NCBI RefSeq assembly: GCF_014649715.1
Contig: NZ_BMTO01000002.1
Span: 342,336-406,335, forward strand
Source of the DNA: Streptomyces lateritius
GTDB lineage: Bacteria > Actinomycetota > Actinomycetes > Streptomycetales > Streptomycetaceae
Direction of reading: 5' to 3'
DNA length: 64,000 nucleotides
Below, piece after piece: positions 8,343-16,963 of the stretch. The translations under genes were made by a program, and so were the position numbers. Under the pieces are notes generated by a model that saw only the letters and a program-made list of their open reading frames with translations, did no database searches and was not told the origin of the DNA. Every line of letters starts with the position of its first letter. Position 1 is the first letter of the stretch.

Positions 8343-9143
8343 GTGCGCGCCTCGCTCATCCAGATCGCAGTAGACCCGGACGAACCGGTCGATTCCCGCC
8401 GGACGCGCGTGGCGCAGCTGGTACGGGAGGAACGCGGCGCCGCGGACCTCGTCGTCCTGCCGGAGCTGTGGCCGATGGGAGCGTTCGCGTACGAGTCCTT
8501 CGCCGCGGAGTCCGAGCCGCTGCGGGGGCCCACGTACGAGGCGATGGCCGCGGCCGCCCGGGACGCGGAGGTCTGGCTGCACGCCGGGTCGGTCGTCGAG
8601 GCGGTGGGCGGCGCCCTCTACAACACCTCCCTCGTCTTCTCGCCGCGCGGCGAACTCGCCGCGAGCTACCGCAAGATCCACCGCTTCGGCTTCGACAAGG
8701 GCGAGGCCGTGATGATGGCGGCGGGCGAGGAGCTGGTGACGGTCGAGGTGCCGGGGCAGCTGACGCTCGGCGTCGCCACCTGTTACGACCTCCGCTTCCC
8801 CGAACTGTTCCGGGGCCTGGTGGACGCGGGCGCGGAGGCCTTCGTCGTCCCGGCGGGCTGGCCCGAGCGCCGCCGGACGCACTGGACGCTCCTGGCGCGG
8901 GCGAGGGCCGTCGAGAACCAGGCGTACGTGCTGGCCTGCGGCACCGCCGGGACGCACGCCGGCGTGGAGCAGGCCGGCCACTCGATCGTGGTGGACCCGT
9001 GGGGCGAGGTCCTCGCGGAGGCGGGACCGGACGAGGAGGTCCTGCGCGTCACCCTCGACCCGGCGAAGGTGACCACGACGAGGGACCAGTTCCCGGCGCT
9101 GAAGGACCGGGTCCTGGGCGTGGCGAGGCCGGAGCGCGGCTGA
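8343..9143 (+). CDS. Nitrilase-superfamily carbon-nitrogen hydrolase (omega-amidase-like)
   Basis: 266 residues, a complete single-domain enzyme. The catalytic triad is visible as Glu41 (VLPELWP), Lys111 (YRKIHRFGF) and Cys147 (ATCYDLRFPELFR). The branch with CYDLRFPE includes omega-amidases acting on 2-oxoglutaramate or 2-oxosuccinamate, and deaminated-glutathione amidases. The actual substrate is not shown by sequence. The GTG start directly precedes the first strand (RASLIQIAV). It stands alone, convergent with the MocR regulator. Confidence 0.88.
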   Translation: MRASLIQIAVDPDEPVDSRRTRVAQLVREERGAADLVVLPELWPMGAFAYESFAAESEPLRGPTYEAMAAAARDAEVWLHAGSVVEAVGGALYNTSLVFSPRGELAASYRKIHRFGFDKGEAVMMAAGEELVTVEVPGQLTLGVATCYDLRFPELFRGLVDAGAEAFVVPAGWPERRRTHWTLLARARAVENQAYVLACGTAGTHAGVEQAGHSIVVDPWGEVLAEAGPDEEVLRVTLDPAKVTTTRDQFPALKDRVLGVARPERG

Positions 9144-9190
9144 CCGCAGGCGTTCCAAAGGCGTTCCGCAGGCGTTCGGGAGGCGCCCGT

Positions 9191-10702
9191 TCAGACGGTG
9201 ATCGCGTTCAGCGCCGCCGGGGCCGGGGTCGGTTCCGGTGCCGGCCCCGAGCCGGGCCCCGGTGCGTGCGGGGTCGGGGCGTACTCCCGCCAGGCCGCCG
9301 CCAGCCGCCGTACCGCCTCCGAGAGCACGTCGGGCGGCAGCAGGAAGTGCAGCCGCAGGCACCGCGTGCTGCCGCCGAGCGCGTCCATCGTGGCGCCCGG
9401 CAGCACCGCCACCCCATGACGGAGCGCGACCTGGGCGAAGGCGACACCGTCGCCGTACGGAAGGCGGACCCACAGCGTCTGGCCGCCCGAGGCCGCGGGG
9501 CAGCTCCAGGACGGCAGCAGCCGCGCCAGTTCCGCCCGGAGATGGTCATGGCCGGAGCGCAGCGTCCGCACCCGCCCCGCCACGATCGTCCCGTACTCGC
9601 CCAGCAACCGGGTGGCCGCAAGCTGCGCGGGCACGTCGCACCCCAGGTCGTGGATGGCCTTGAGCCGGGCCAGCCGGGCGACCAGCGCCGCGGGCCCCCG
9701 CACCCAGCCGATGCGCAGCCCGCCCCACACCACCTTGCTGAGCGAGCCGACCCCGATCACCTCGCCGAAGGCCGAGAGCGGCGGCGGCTCGGGCAACCCC
9801 TCGCCCGGACCGGTGACGAAGGCGAGATCGGCGAGCACCTCGTCGTCGACGAGCGGCACCCCGAGGGCGTTCGCCGCCTCGACGAGCCGCCGCCCGGGCA
9901 ACGGCGGAAGCACGGCACCGGTCGGGTTCTGGAAGCGGGGAACCACATAGGCGAGCGCGGGCCGCTGACGGTCCATCACGCGGACCGCCTCCGCCACGTC
10001 GATCCCGTCCGGACCCACCGTCACCGGGCACGGCACCGCCGCCGCCTCCCGGAAGAGATCGAGCGCCCCCGGGTACGTCGGCGACTCGACCAGGACCCCG
10101 TCGCCGGGCGCGACCAGGAGCCGGGTCAGCAACGCGAGGGCCTGCTGGGCGCCCGTGGTCACCAGGATCTGCTCCGGACCGGTCGGGACGCCCCGTACCC
10201 CGTACCGCTCCGCGATCGCCGTTCGCAGCTCCGGGAGCCCGGCCGGGTGATAGCCGAGATCGCCATCGGGGAGGGTCATCGTCCGGTACGCCTGGGCCAG
10301 TTGGGGCGGCGGACCCACCGGAGCGGCGCAGCTCAGCAGGATCACGCCGTCCGGCGCCTCCAGCAGGTGCAGGAAGAGCGGGTTGGAGGTCTCCCGCACC
10401 CGGGGGCCCGGCGGGAGCGCGGCCGACGCCACCCGCGTCCCGCTGCCCTGCCGGCGCACCAGCCGGCCCTCCTGGCGCAGGGTGTCGTACGCCGCCACGA
10501 CCGTCGTCCGCCCCACCGCGAGCGCGGCGGCGAGCCGCCGGTCGGGCGGCAGCGCGGCGCCCGGAGGCAGCAGCCCCTCGTCGATCAACTGCCGGAAACG
10601 GGCGGCGAGCAGGAGGTACAGCGGACCGCGCCCGGCCGCCCAGCGGCCGAGACGGGCCACAAGGTCGTCCAGATCGTCCAGGGGAAAAGAGATTGGCTCC
10701 AT
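9191..10702 (-). CDS. MocR-family regulator: GntR winged helix fused to class I aminotransferase domain
   Basis: 503 residues. A GntR-type winged helix occupies about 28-95 (GAALPPDRRLAAALAVGRTTVVAAYDTL in part). A fold-type I aminotransferase domain (about 115-480) has the PLP-binding Lys in GSLSKVVWGGLRIGW. MocR proteins sense PLP or an amino compound and regulate a divergent neighbour. Here that is the trans-sulfuration enzyme at 10767, separated by 64 bp that hold a perfect palindrome. The ATG at 10702 was chosen because the winged-helix domain starts soon after it. The C terminus is Pro/Ala/Gly-rich. A dedicated aminotransferase role is unlikely given the N-terminal DNA-binding domain. 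Confidence 0.88.
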   Translation of the reverse strand: MEPISFPLDDLDDLVARLGRWAAGRGPLYLLLAARFRQLIDEGLLPPGAALPPDRRLAAALAVGRTTVVAAYDTLRQEGRLVRRQGSGTRVASAALPPGPRVRETSNPLFLHLLEAPDGVILLSCAAPVGPPPQLAQAYRTMTLPDGDLGYHPAGLPELRTAIAERYGVRGVPTGPEQILVTTGAQQALALLTRLLVAPGDGVLVESPTYPGALDLFREAAAVPCPVTVGPDGIDVAEAVRVMDRQRPALAYVVPRFQNPTGAVLPPLPGRRLVEAANALGVPLVDDEVLADLAFVTGPGEGLPEPPPLSAFGEVIGVGSLSKVVWGGLRIGWVRGPAALVARLARLKAIHDLGCDVPAQLAATRLLGEYGTIVAGRVRTLRSGHDHLRAELARLLPSWSCPAASGGQTLWVRLPYGDGVAFAQVALRHGVAVLPGATMDALGGSTRCLRLHFLLPPDVLSEAVRRLAAAWREYAPTPHAPGPGSGPAPEPTPAPAALNAITV

Positions 10703-10706
10703 CGCC

Positions 10707-10730
10707 GGACCAATCTCCCGCGATTGGTCC
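10707..10730. promoter_or_regulatory. Palindromic operator candidate for the MocR regulator
   Basis: A perfect inverted repeat has half-site GGACCAATC, a 6-bp spacer (TCCCGC) and the complementary half-site, and lies 4 bp upstream of the MocR start. An additional GATTGG half-site occurs at 10691-10696 inside the start of the regulator gene. Its placement between divergent promoters suits autoregulation plus control of the PLP enzyme gene. Confidence 0.65.
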
Positions 10731-10766
10731 TGTGACCGCAAGAGGGTTCCCACTTCACTGGGTTCC

Positions 10767-11999
10767 ATGAGCGACGACACCTCAGCACTCCGGCCCGCGA
10801 CACCTCCGACCACGGCGCTCCGGCCCGAGACCCTCGCCGTCCACCCTCCCCAGGTGCGGATCACCGGCAGCACGCCCCTCGGCGTCCCCCTCCACCAGGG
10901 GCACGTCTTCGCCTTCGACAGCGCCGACGCGATGGCGGACGCCTTCCACTCGCCCGACACCTTCCTCTACAGCCGCCTCGGCAACCCGACCGTCCGCGCC
11001 CTGGAGGACGCCGTCACCCGCCTGGAGGGCGGAACGGCGGCCCTCTCCTTCGCCTCCGGCATGGGCGCCATCAACGGCGTCCTGCTCGGCCTGCTCTCCT
11101 CGGGGAGTCACGTCGTCGCCCAGAGGTGCCTCTACGGCGGGACGTACGCCGTCCTGACCGACCTCGCCGAGCGCTGGGGCGTCGAGGTCACCCACGTCTC
11201 GGGCACGGATCCGGAGGAGCTGCGCCGCGCCCTGCGGCCCGAGACGCGGCTGCTCTACCTGGAGACGATCGCCAACCCGACGACCCGCGTCGCCGACCTG
11301 CCCGCCATGATCGCCGTCGCCGCCGAGGCGGGCGTCCCGAGCGTCGTGGACAACACCTTCGCCTCGCCGCTGCTGTGCCGGCCGATCGAGTTCGGCGCGG
11401 ACGTCGTCGTCCACTCCGCGACCAAGTACCTCGCCGGGCACGCCGACGTGCTCGGCGGGATCGCCGTCTTCAAGGACGCCGAGCTGTACGGCCGTATCCG
11501 CCACTACGCCGTCGAGCAGGGCGCCATCACCGACCCGTTCGCCGCCTGGCTGACCCTGCGGGGCCTGCAAACCCTGCCGCTGCGCATCGAGCGGCAGAGC
11601 GCGAGCGCCCTCGACCTGGCCGGCCGGCTCGCCGCGCACCCCGCGGTGGCGGCCGTCCGCCACCCCGCTCTGGCCGGGCACCCGGACCACGCCGTCGCGG
11701 AGCGGCTGCTGCCGCGGGGCGGCGGCGGGGTCGTCTCCTTCGACCTCGCGGGCGGGCGCGAGGCGGGCCGCACCTTCATCGAGGCGGTGCGCGTGGCCTC
11801 CCTGACGGCCTCGCTCGGCGATGTGAAGACCCTGGTGATGCACCCGGCCTCCACCTCGCACCGCCAGCTGGACGCCGCGACCCTCGACGCGGCGGGCATC
11901 GGCCCGGGGACGGTACGGATGTCCACCGGCATCGAGCACGTCGAGGACCTCTGGGCCGACCTGGAGCAGGCCCTGGAGCAGGCGGCGAAGGTGTCCTGA
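10767..11999 (+). CDS. Trans-sulfuration family PLP-dependent enzyme (cystathionine/methionine gamma-lyase-like)
   Basis: 410 residues. This is a Cys/Met-metabolism PLP enzyme with the Schiff-base Lys220 in VVVHSATKYLAGHAD and family motifs YSRLGNPT (about 68-75) and LETIANPTTRVADL. Its reaction could be gamma-elimination of methionine or cystathionine, or gamma-replacement; the sequence does not discriminate. The N-terminal about 20 residues contain a short duplication (ALRPATP.. and ALRPETL..). It is divergent from the MocR gene, which probably regulates it. Confidence 0.87.
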   Translation: MSDDTSALRPATPPTTALRPETLAVHPPQVRITGSTPLGVPLHQGHVFAFDSADAMADAFHSPDTFLYSRLGNPTVRALEDAVTRLEGGTAALSFASGMGAINGVLLGLLSSGSHVVAQRCLYGGTYAVLTDLAERWGVEVTHVSGTDPEELRRALRPETRLLYLETIANPTTRVADLPAMIAVAAEAGVPSVVDNTFASPLLCRPIEFGADVVVHSATKYLAGHADVLGGIAVFKDAELYGRIRHYAVEQGAITDPFAAWLTLRGLQTLPLRIERQSASALDLAGRLAAHPAVAAVRHPALAGHPDHAVAERLLPRGGGGVVSFDLAGGREAGRTFIEAVRVASLTASLGDVKTLVMHPASTSHRQLDAATLDAAGIGPGTVRMSTGIEHVEDLWADLEQALEQAAKVS

Positions 12000-12026
12000 G
12001 CACCCGTGAGCCGGGGGCACGGGTGC
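12000..12026 (+). terminator. Terminator between convergent genes
   Basis: An inverted repeat with arms GCACCCGTG and CACGGGTGC (9 bp, 9-nt loop) starts at the last base of the PLP-enzyme stop codon and lies 14 bp before the end of the convergent LURP-one gene. Confidence 0.6.
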
Positions 12027-12040
12027 GGGGCGGGTGCGGG

Positions 12041-12532
12041 TCAGTCCTCCCGTTCCCGCTCCGCCATCCGGATCACGCACACCGCGACGGCGATCAGCAG
12101 CGCCGCGTCGGCGTCCTCGCGGACCACGTTCACGGCGTAGGTGTCACGGACGTGGAACCACTGCCGCGAGATGTGGGCGAGGAGTTCGCCGTCGTACTCG
12201 ACGGTGAACTCCCGGTCCAGGATCCGGCCGCTGACGTCCAGCTCCGTGCCCTCGGCCAGGGTGACGCGGAAGTGGTTGCGGAGCAGCGAGAGCCGCTTCC
12301 TGCGGATGGTGGCGAGCGGGCGGTCGTCCCGCTCGATCGTCATCGCGTCCCGCAGGCTGAACATCTTCTGGCGCAGGGTGACCAGGACCTGCCCGGCGGG
12401 GTCCTTCAGCTCCAGGGTGTCGCGCAGCCGCAGCGCCTTGCCGTCGACGAGGAAGGCGTGGCGGCCGTGCTCGTCCTCGATCCAGTAGTCGTCACCGACG
12501 GCGAAGATTTTGTCCCGTACGAGATATTTCAT
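12041..12532 (-). CDS. LURP-one-related (LOR, tubby-like fold) protein
   Basis: 163 residues. The sequence begins MKYLVRDKIFAVGDDYWIEDEHG and continues with regularly spaced strands such as VDGKALRLRDTLELKDPAG and LLRNHFRVTLAEG, the pattern of the bacterial LURP-one/YxjI family (a beta-barrel around a central helix). The C-terminal helix, AALLIAVAVCVIRM, is hydrophobic. The biochemical role is unknown; tubby-like relatives bind membranes or act as scramblases. It is divergent from the NHL/thioredoxin gene. Confidence 0.8.
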   Translation of the reverse strand: MKYLVRDKIFAVGDDYWIEDEHGRHAFLVDGKALRLRDTLELKDPAGQVLVTLRQKMFSLRDAMTIERDDRPLATIRRKRLSLLRNHFRVTLAEGTELDVSGRILDREFTVEYDGELLAHISRQWFHVRDTYAVNVVREDADAALLIAVAVCVIRMAERERED

Positions 12533-12661
12533 GGGGATACGCGTTCCCCGGGATGCGGTTCTTCACGCCGGGCGCTCGGACACCGCGAAGCAGCGGGTGA
12601 AGGGTCAGGCGCTTCGCACGGGAGTGATCCCGCGTTCACGGGCGGATGGCAAGCTTGAAGG

Positions 12662-14470
12662 ATGAACGATGCTGCCCCGGCGCCCACCCCCGCGCCCGCG
12701 CCCCGCCGTGCCCGTGTCCGTGCCCCCGAGCTGATCGGCAAGGGCGGCTGGATCAACACCGGCGGGAAGGACCTGAAGCTCGCCGACTTCCGAGGTCGCA
12801 CATTGATCTTGGATTTTTGGACCTTCTGTTGCATCAACTGTCTGCACGTCCTCGACGAGCTGCGCGAGCTCGAGGAGAAGCACCGGGACACCCTCGTGAT
12901 CGTCGGGGTGCACTCGCCCAAGTTCGTGCACGAGGCCGAGCACCAGGCGGTCGTCGACGCCGTCGAGCGGTACGAGGTGCATCACCCGGTGCTCGACGAC
13001 CCGGAGCTCGCGACCTGGAAGCAGTACGCCGTGCGGGCGTGGCCCACGCTCGTCGTCGTCGATCCCGAGGGATATGTCGTCGCCCAGCACGCGGGTGAGG
13101 GGCACGCCAACGCGATCCGCACCCTCGTGGAGGAGCTGGAGGCCGAGCACGAGGCCAAGGGGACGCTGCGGCGCGGGGACGGGCCCTATGTGGCGCCGGA
13201 GCCGGTCGCGACCGATCTGCGTTTCCCCGGCAAGGCGGTCCTCCTGCCTTCGGGGAACTACCTCGTCTCCGACACCACCCGGCACCAGCTCGTCGAGCTG
13301 GCCCCGGACGGTGAGACCGTGGTCCGCCGTATCGGTGAGAAGGACTTCCGCGAGCCGCAGGGCCTCGCGCTGCTTCCCGACGGGAAGGTCGTCGTCGCCG
13401 ACACCGTCCACCACGCGCTGCGCACCTTCGACCCGGCCACCGGCGTGATCGAGCTGATCGCCGGCACCGGGAAGCAGTGGTGGCAGGGCTCGCCGACCTC
13501 CGGCCCCGCGCTCGACGTCGACCTCTCCTCGCCGTGGGACGTCGCCTGGTGGCGGGGCAAGGTCTGGATCGCGATGGCCGGCGTCCACCAGCTGTGGACG
13601 TACGACCCGGAGACGAGGACCGTGGAGGTCGCGGCCGGCACGACCAACGAGGGCCTGCTCGACGGCGCCGCGGCCGAGGCCTGGTTCGCGCAGCCGTCCG
13701 GGCTCGCCGCCACCGAGGACCGGCTGTGGATCGCCGACTCCGAGACGAGCGCCCTGCGCTGGATCGACCCCGAGGGAGTCGTCCACACGGCCGTCGGCAC
13801 CGGTCTCTTCGACTTCGGCCACCGCGACGGCGCCGCCGGTCAGGCGCTCCTCCAGCACCCGCTCGGCGTGACCGCGCTGCCCGACGGTTCGGTCGCGATC
13901 TCGGACACGTACAACCACGCGCTGCGCCGCTTCGACCCGGCCACCGGCGAGGTCACCACGCTCGCGACCGATCTGCGCGAGCCCAGCGACGCCGTGCTGG
14001 CCGGGGACGACATCGTCGTCGTCGAGTCCGCCCGGCACCGGTTGACCCGGCTGCGGCTGCCCGAGGAGGCCGTCCAGGTCGAGTCGGTGGCGCACCGCAC
14101 GCGGCGCGAGGCCACCGAGGTGGCGCCCGGCCGCCTCCGTCTCGACGTCGTCTTCCAGGCCCCGACGGGGCAGAAGCTGGACGAGCGGTACGGTCCCTCG
14201 ACCCGGCTGCTCGTCTCCTCGACCCCGCCCGAGCTGTTGCGCGCGGGCGAGGGCACGGGCACGGACCTCTTCCGGGAGCTGGAGCTGGACCCGGCGGTGC
14301 CCGAGGGCGTACTGCACGTGTCGGCGATGGCGGCGTCCTGCGACGACGACCCGGCCAACGAGTACCCGGCCTGCCATGTCCACCAGCAGGACTGGGGTGT
14401 TCCGGTGAAGGTGACGGAAGGCGGCGCGAACCGGCTTCCGCTGATCCTCGCCGGCATGGACACCCCGTAG
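12662..14470 (+). CDS. NHL-repeat thioredoxin-like protein
   Basis: 602 residues. A Pro/Ala-rich N-terminal tail (1-20) leads to a thioredoxin/TlpA-like domain (about 25-165) with the redox cluster CCINC at 56-60 and a cis-Pro context in AWPTLVVVDPEG. An NHL-repeat beta propeller follows (about 180-490), with repeats such as FREPQGLALLPDGKVVVADT and HPLGVTALPDGSVAISDTYNHALRRF (both cited in part). No signal peptide is evident, so a cytoplasmic location is likely. It probably performs thiol-disulfide exchange on a partner recognised by the propeller; the partner is unknown. Confidence 0.87.
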   Translation: MNDAAPAPTPAPAPRRARVRAPELIGKGGWINTGGKDLKLADFRGRTLILDFWTFCCINCLHVLDELRELEEKHRDTLVIVGVHSPKFVHEAEHQAVVDAVERYEVHHPVLDDPELATWKQYAVRAWPTLVVVDPEGYVVAQHAGEGHANAIRTLVEELEAEHEAKGTLRRGDGPYVAPEPVATDLRFPGKAVLLPSGNYLVSDTTRHQLVELAPDGETVVRRIGEKDFREPQGLALLPDGKVVVADTVHHALRTFDPATGVIELIAGTGKQWWQGSPTSGPALDVDLSSPWDVAWWRGKVWIAMAGVHQLWTYDPETRTVEVAAGTTNEGLLDGAAAEAWFAQPSGLAATEDRLWIADSETSALRWIDPEGVVHTAVGTGLFDFGHRDGAAGQALLQHPLGVTALPDGSVAISDTYNHALRRFDPATGEVTTLATDLREPSDAVLAGDDIVVVESARHRLTRLRLPEEAVQVESVAHRTRREATEVAPGRLRLDVVFQAPTGQKLDERYGPSTRLLVSSTPPELLRAGEGTGTDLFRELELDPAVPEGVLHVSAMAASCDDDPANEYPACHVHQQDWGVPVKVTEGGANRLPLILAGMDTP

Positions 14471-14667
14471 GCGGGTCCGTGACGTCCCGTCTGGCCCGCG
14501 ACGCCTGGCACGCACGTCCGCCGCGTTGTCGGGATCACCCGAGTACGCCCGGTACGAGGGCGGCCCTCCGCCTTCTCGATCGCACGCACCGGACGCCGCG
14601 GGCCCTGCCCTGCGGGCAGACGGCGCTACGTTCCGGACACGACCGAGGGACTGTCAGGCGCAGAGCG
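14471..14667. other. Intergenic stretch, convergent genes
   Basis: 197 bp between the thioredoxin gene and a convergent small gene. The only structure seen is a weak hairpin CTGCCC-TGC-GGGCAG at 14605-14619, which could act as a terminator. No gene is supported. Confidence 0.3.
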
Positions 14668-15012
14668 TCAACGCACGACCCCCTGATTCCTGGAGGGGTG
14701 GCCCGCCGCCCCGTCCAGGCAGCCGGACACCCATGCCTCGGGGTCGTGCACGGAGCGGTCGCCGCCCATTCCCCGGCGCTCCATTGCGGCGCACTCCCCG
14801 GCCAGCAGCGCTCGGGTCCGTTCGCCGCTCAGGTCGTACTTCCGGATGCGGACCGCCTGGAGATAACCGCCCTCGTACGCGATGTCCGTGCCCCAGGGCG
14901 GGCGTTCGTGGTACGTGGCGACGACGCCCCACGCCGCCGCCGTGCCGAACAGCACGGCGGCGGTGAGGCAGACGGTGAACTTCCCCCGCGATGGGCCCTC
15001 CTGACGAACCAT
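14668..15012 (-). CDS. Small single-pass membrane or secreted hypothetical protein
   Basis: 114 residues from the ATG at 15012. One hydrophobic segment lies near residues 12-32 (FTVCLTAAVLFGTAAAWGVV). The soluble part is Arg/Gly-rich with two cysteines (ECAAME and SGCLDG). The orientation suggests an N-in signal anchor or an uncleaved signal peptide. A GTG three codons upstream (15021) is an alternative start. Neither has a good ribosome binding site. I do not recognise a family. Confidence 0.55.
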   Translation of the reverse strand: MVRQEGPSRGKFTVCLTAAVLFGTAAAWGVVATYHERPPWGTDIAYEGGYLQAVRIRKYDLSGERTRALLAGECAAMERRGMGGDRSVHDPEAWVSGCLDGAAGHPSRNQGVVR

Positions 15013-15079
15013 GCGGTGCACGGTGCCAGGAGGGGCCTTTCGCGGATGTTTCGCCCGCCGCGGGCGTCAGTCGTGTGTG

Positions 15080-15307
15080 TCAGTAGCCGTGGTCACGGCG
15101 GTCGTCCTCGACCACCGTGGTGGCGACCGGTGGGACGACCGCCCGCCGGCGCCGCGCGATGCTGGTGAAGGTCGCCGTACCGATGAGACCGACCGCCATC
15201 ATGATCAGTCCCACCAGGTCGAGGTTGACGCCGTCGAGCTCCCAGTCCGTGGCGAACGTGAGGATCGCGCCCACGGCGATGAGGATGATGCAGCCTCCCA
15301 GGCCCAT
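15080..15307 (-). CDS. DUF6458-like small membrane protein
   Basis: 75 residues with two membrane helices: GCIILIAVGAILTFA (about 5-19) and LVGLIMMAVGLIGTATF (about 31-47). The amphipathic loop between them holds WELDGVNLDLVG. A basic RRRR patch follows and the tail is charged. This WE(L)DGVNLxxVGxIMMxVG pattern is the common actinobacterial DUF6458 family of unknown role. The ATG has AGGAGG about 8 nt upstream. Confidence 0.8.
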   Translation of the reverse strand: MGLGGCIILIAVGAILTFATDWELDGVNLDLVGLIMMAVGLIGTATFTSIARRRRAVVPPVATTVVEDDRRDHGY

Positions 15308-15380
15308 GGATCCCGCCTCCTAGTGGTAGTCGGGATCGGGTACCCGGGCCGGGCGCTTCTACCCCTCCGCCACCTGTCCG

Positions 15381-16685
15381 CTATCCCTCCAGGAAGGCGA
15401 CCAGTGCGTTCGCGAGGAGGAACGGGTCGTCCGCGCCGCAGAGTTCGCGGGCGCTGTGCATGGAGAGGATCGCGACGCCGATGTCGACGGTCGTGATGCC
15501 GTGCCGGGCGGCGGTGATCGGGCCGATCGTCGTGCCGCAGGGCATGTCGTTGCTGGAGACGAACGTCTGCCACGGCACGCCGGCCTTCTCGCAGGCGGCG
15601 GCGAACAGGGCCCGGCCGCTGCCGTCGGTGGCGTACCGCTGGTTGACGTTCACCTTGAGGATGGGGCCGCCGTTGGCGCGCGGGTGGTGCGTCGGGTCGT
15701 GGCGTTCGGCGTAGTTGGGGTGGACGGCGTGGCCGGTGTCGGAGGAGAGGCAGACCGTGCCGGCGAAGGCGCGGGCCTTGTCCTCGTAGGCGCCGCCGCG
15801 GGCGAAGACCGAGCGCTCCAGGACCGAGCCCAGCAGCGGGCCCTGGGCGCCGGTGTCGGACTCGGAGCCGTTCTCCTCGTGGTCGAAGGCGGCGAGGACC
15901 GGGATGTACGCGAGGTCCGGCCGGGTCGACACGGCGGCGAGCGCGGCGACGCCCGCGTGCACGGAGATCAGGTTGTCCATGCGGGGGCCGGCGAGGAGTT
16001 CGCGGTCGCGCCCGAGGTAGGCGGGGGCTTCGACGGCGTGGACCATCAGGTCCCAGCCGGCCACGTCCTCGGCGTCCACGCCGGCTTCCTCGGCCACGAA
16101 GGCGATCAGGTCGCCCTCGTGGACGTCCCCGAGGCCCCAGATCGGCTGCATGTGGCGCTGCCGGTCGAGCTTGAGGCCGTCGTTGACCTGGCGGTCGAGG
16201 TGGATGGCGAGCTGCGGGACGCGCAGGACGGGCCGGTCGATGTTCACCAGGTGGTTGACGCCGTCCCGCAGGGTGATCCGTCCGGCGAGCCCGAGGTCGC
16301 GGTCGAGCCAGGTGTTGAGCAGCGTGCCGCCGTAGAGCTCGACGGCCACCTGGCGCCAGCCCTGCGCGCCCATGTCGGGCTGGGGCTTGACGCGCAGGTT
16401 GGGGGAGTCGGTGTGGGCGCCGACGATGCGGTACGGGGTGTGGGGGGCGGCGCCCTCCGGGACGTACCAGGCGATGATCGCGCCGCCGCGGATCACGTAC
16501 TTCCCGCCGGACGTTCCGTCCCAAGCCGCGGTCTCCTCGACCTGCTGGAAGCCGGCCTTCTCCAGGCGCTCGGCGGCGTTCGCCACGGCGTGGTACGGCG
16601 ACGGTGAGGCCGCCAGGAAGGTCATGAGGTCATCGGTGTGGCCGCGGTCGAACGTCTGCGACGGGCGGGAGGGTGCGCTGGTCAT
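15381..16685 (-). CDS. M18 family aspartyl-type aminopeptidase
   Basis: 434 residues, the length of bacterial M18 (ApeB/DAP-like) di-zinc aminopeptidases. Metal-site motifs include GAHTDSPNLRVKP (first His/Asp), FDHEENGSE (Glu pair and metal ligand) and SSDTGHAVHPNY. The enzyme removes N-terminal, typically acidic, residues from peptides in the cytoplasm as large oligomers. The start is MTSAPSRPSQTFDRGHTDDLM, with the conserved FLAASPSPYHAV following. It stands alone, with a 22-bp minisatellite upstream. Confidence 0.9.
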   Translation of the reverse strand: MTSAPSRPSQTFDRGHTDDLMTFLAASPSPYHAVANAAERLEKAGFQQVEETAAWDGTSGGKYVIRGGAIIAWYVPEGAAPHTPYRIVGAHTDSPNLRVKPQPDMGAQGWRQVAVELYGGTLLNTWLDRDLGLAGRITLRDGVNHLVNIDRPVLRVPQLAIHLDRQVNDGLKLDRQRHMQPIWGLGDVHEGDLIAFVAEEAGVDAEDVAGWDLMVHAVEAPAYLGRDRELLAGPRMDNLISVHAGVAALAAVSTRPDLAYIPVLAAFDHEENGSESDTGAQGPLLGSVLERSVFARGGAYEDKARAFAGTVCLSSDTGHAVHPNYAERHDPTHHPRANGGPILKVNVNQRYATDGSGRALFAAACEKAGVPWQTFVSSNDMPCGTTIGPITAARHGITTVDIGVAILSMHSARELCGADDPFLLANALVAFLEG

Positions 16686-16797
16686 GCGTTCACCTTACGC
16701 AGGGTCCGAAAGCCGTCGAGGCGACCCCGGAAAACGGAACGGGGGGACAGGGAGAGGGAACGGCGCCCGCCGGAAAGGCCCGGCCGGGGGACCGGGG

Positions 16798-16900
16798 GAA
16801 GCCGGTCCTGGGCCTCGGTGAAGCCGGTCCTGAGCGTCGGGGAAGCCGGTCCGCCACCTCGGGGAAGCCGGTCCTGGGCCTCGGAAAGGCCGGTCCGCGG
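16798..16900. repeat. 22-bp minisatellite (four full units plus a partial one)
   Basis: Four consecutive units start at 16798, 16820, 16842 and 16864. Each begins GAAGCCGGTCC and ends CTCGG or GTCGG. A shorter degenerate copy runs to about 16900, with an extra AAAGCCGG after it. The 22-bp period is not a multiple of three, so it is not coding. It occupies the 278-bp gap between the M18 gene and the acyl-CoA dehydrogenase gene, both on the minus strand. The remainder of the gap (16686-16797) is G-rich with no gene. Confidence 0.85.
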
Positions 16901-16963
16901 AAAGCCGGAACGGCCCGCCCCCCTCCCCGGGGACGAGCCGTTCCTTCGTGGAGGAGGCGCGTC

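Noticed and set aside
16798..16900. CRISPR array
   Set aside because: The repeats are contiguous with no unique spacers of constant length, are G+C-rich, and no cas genes are present.
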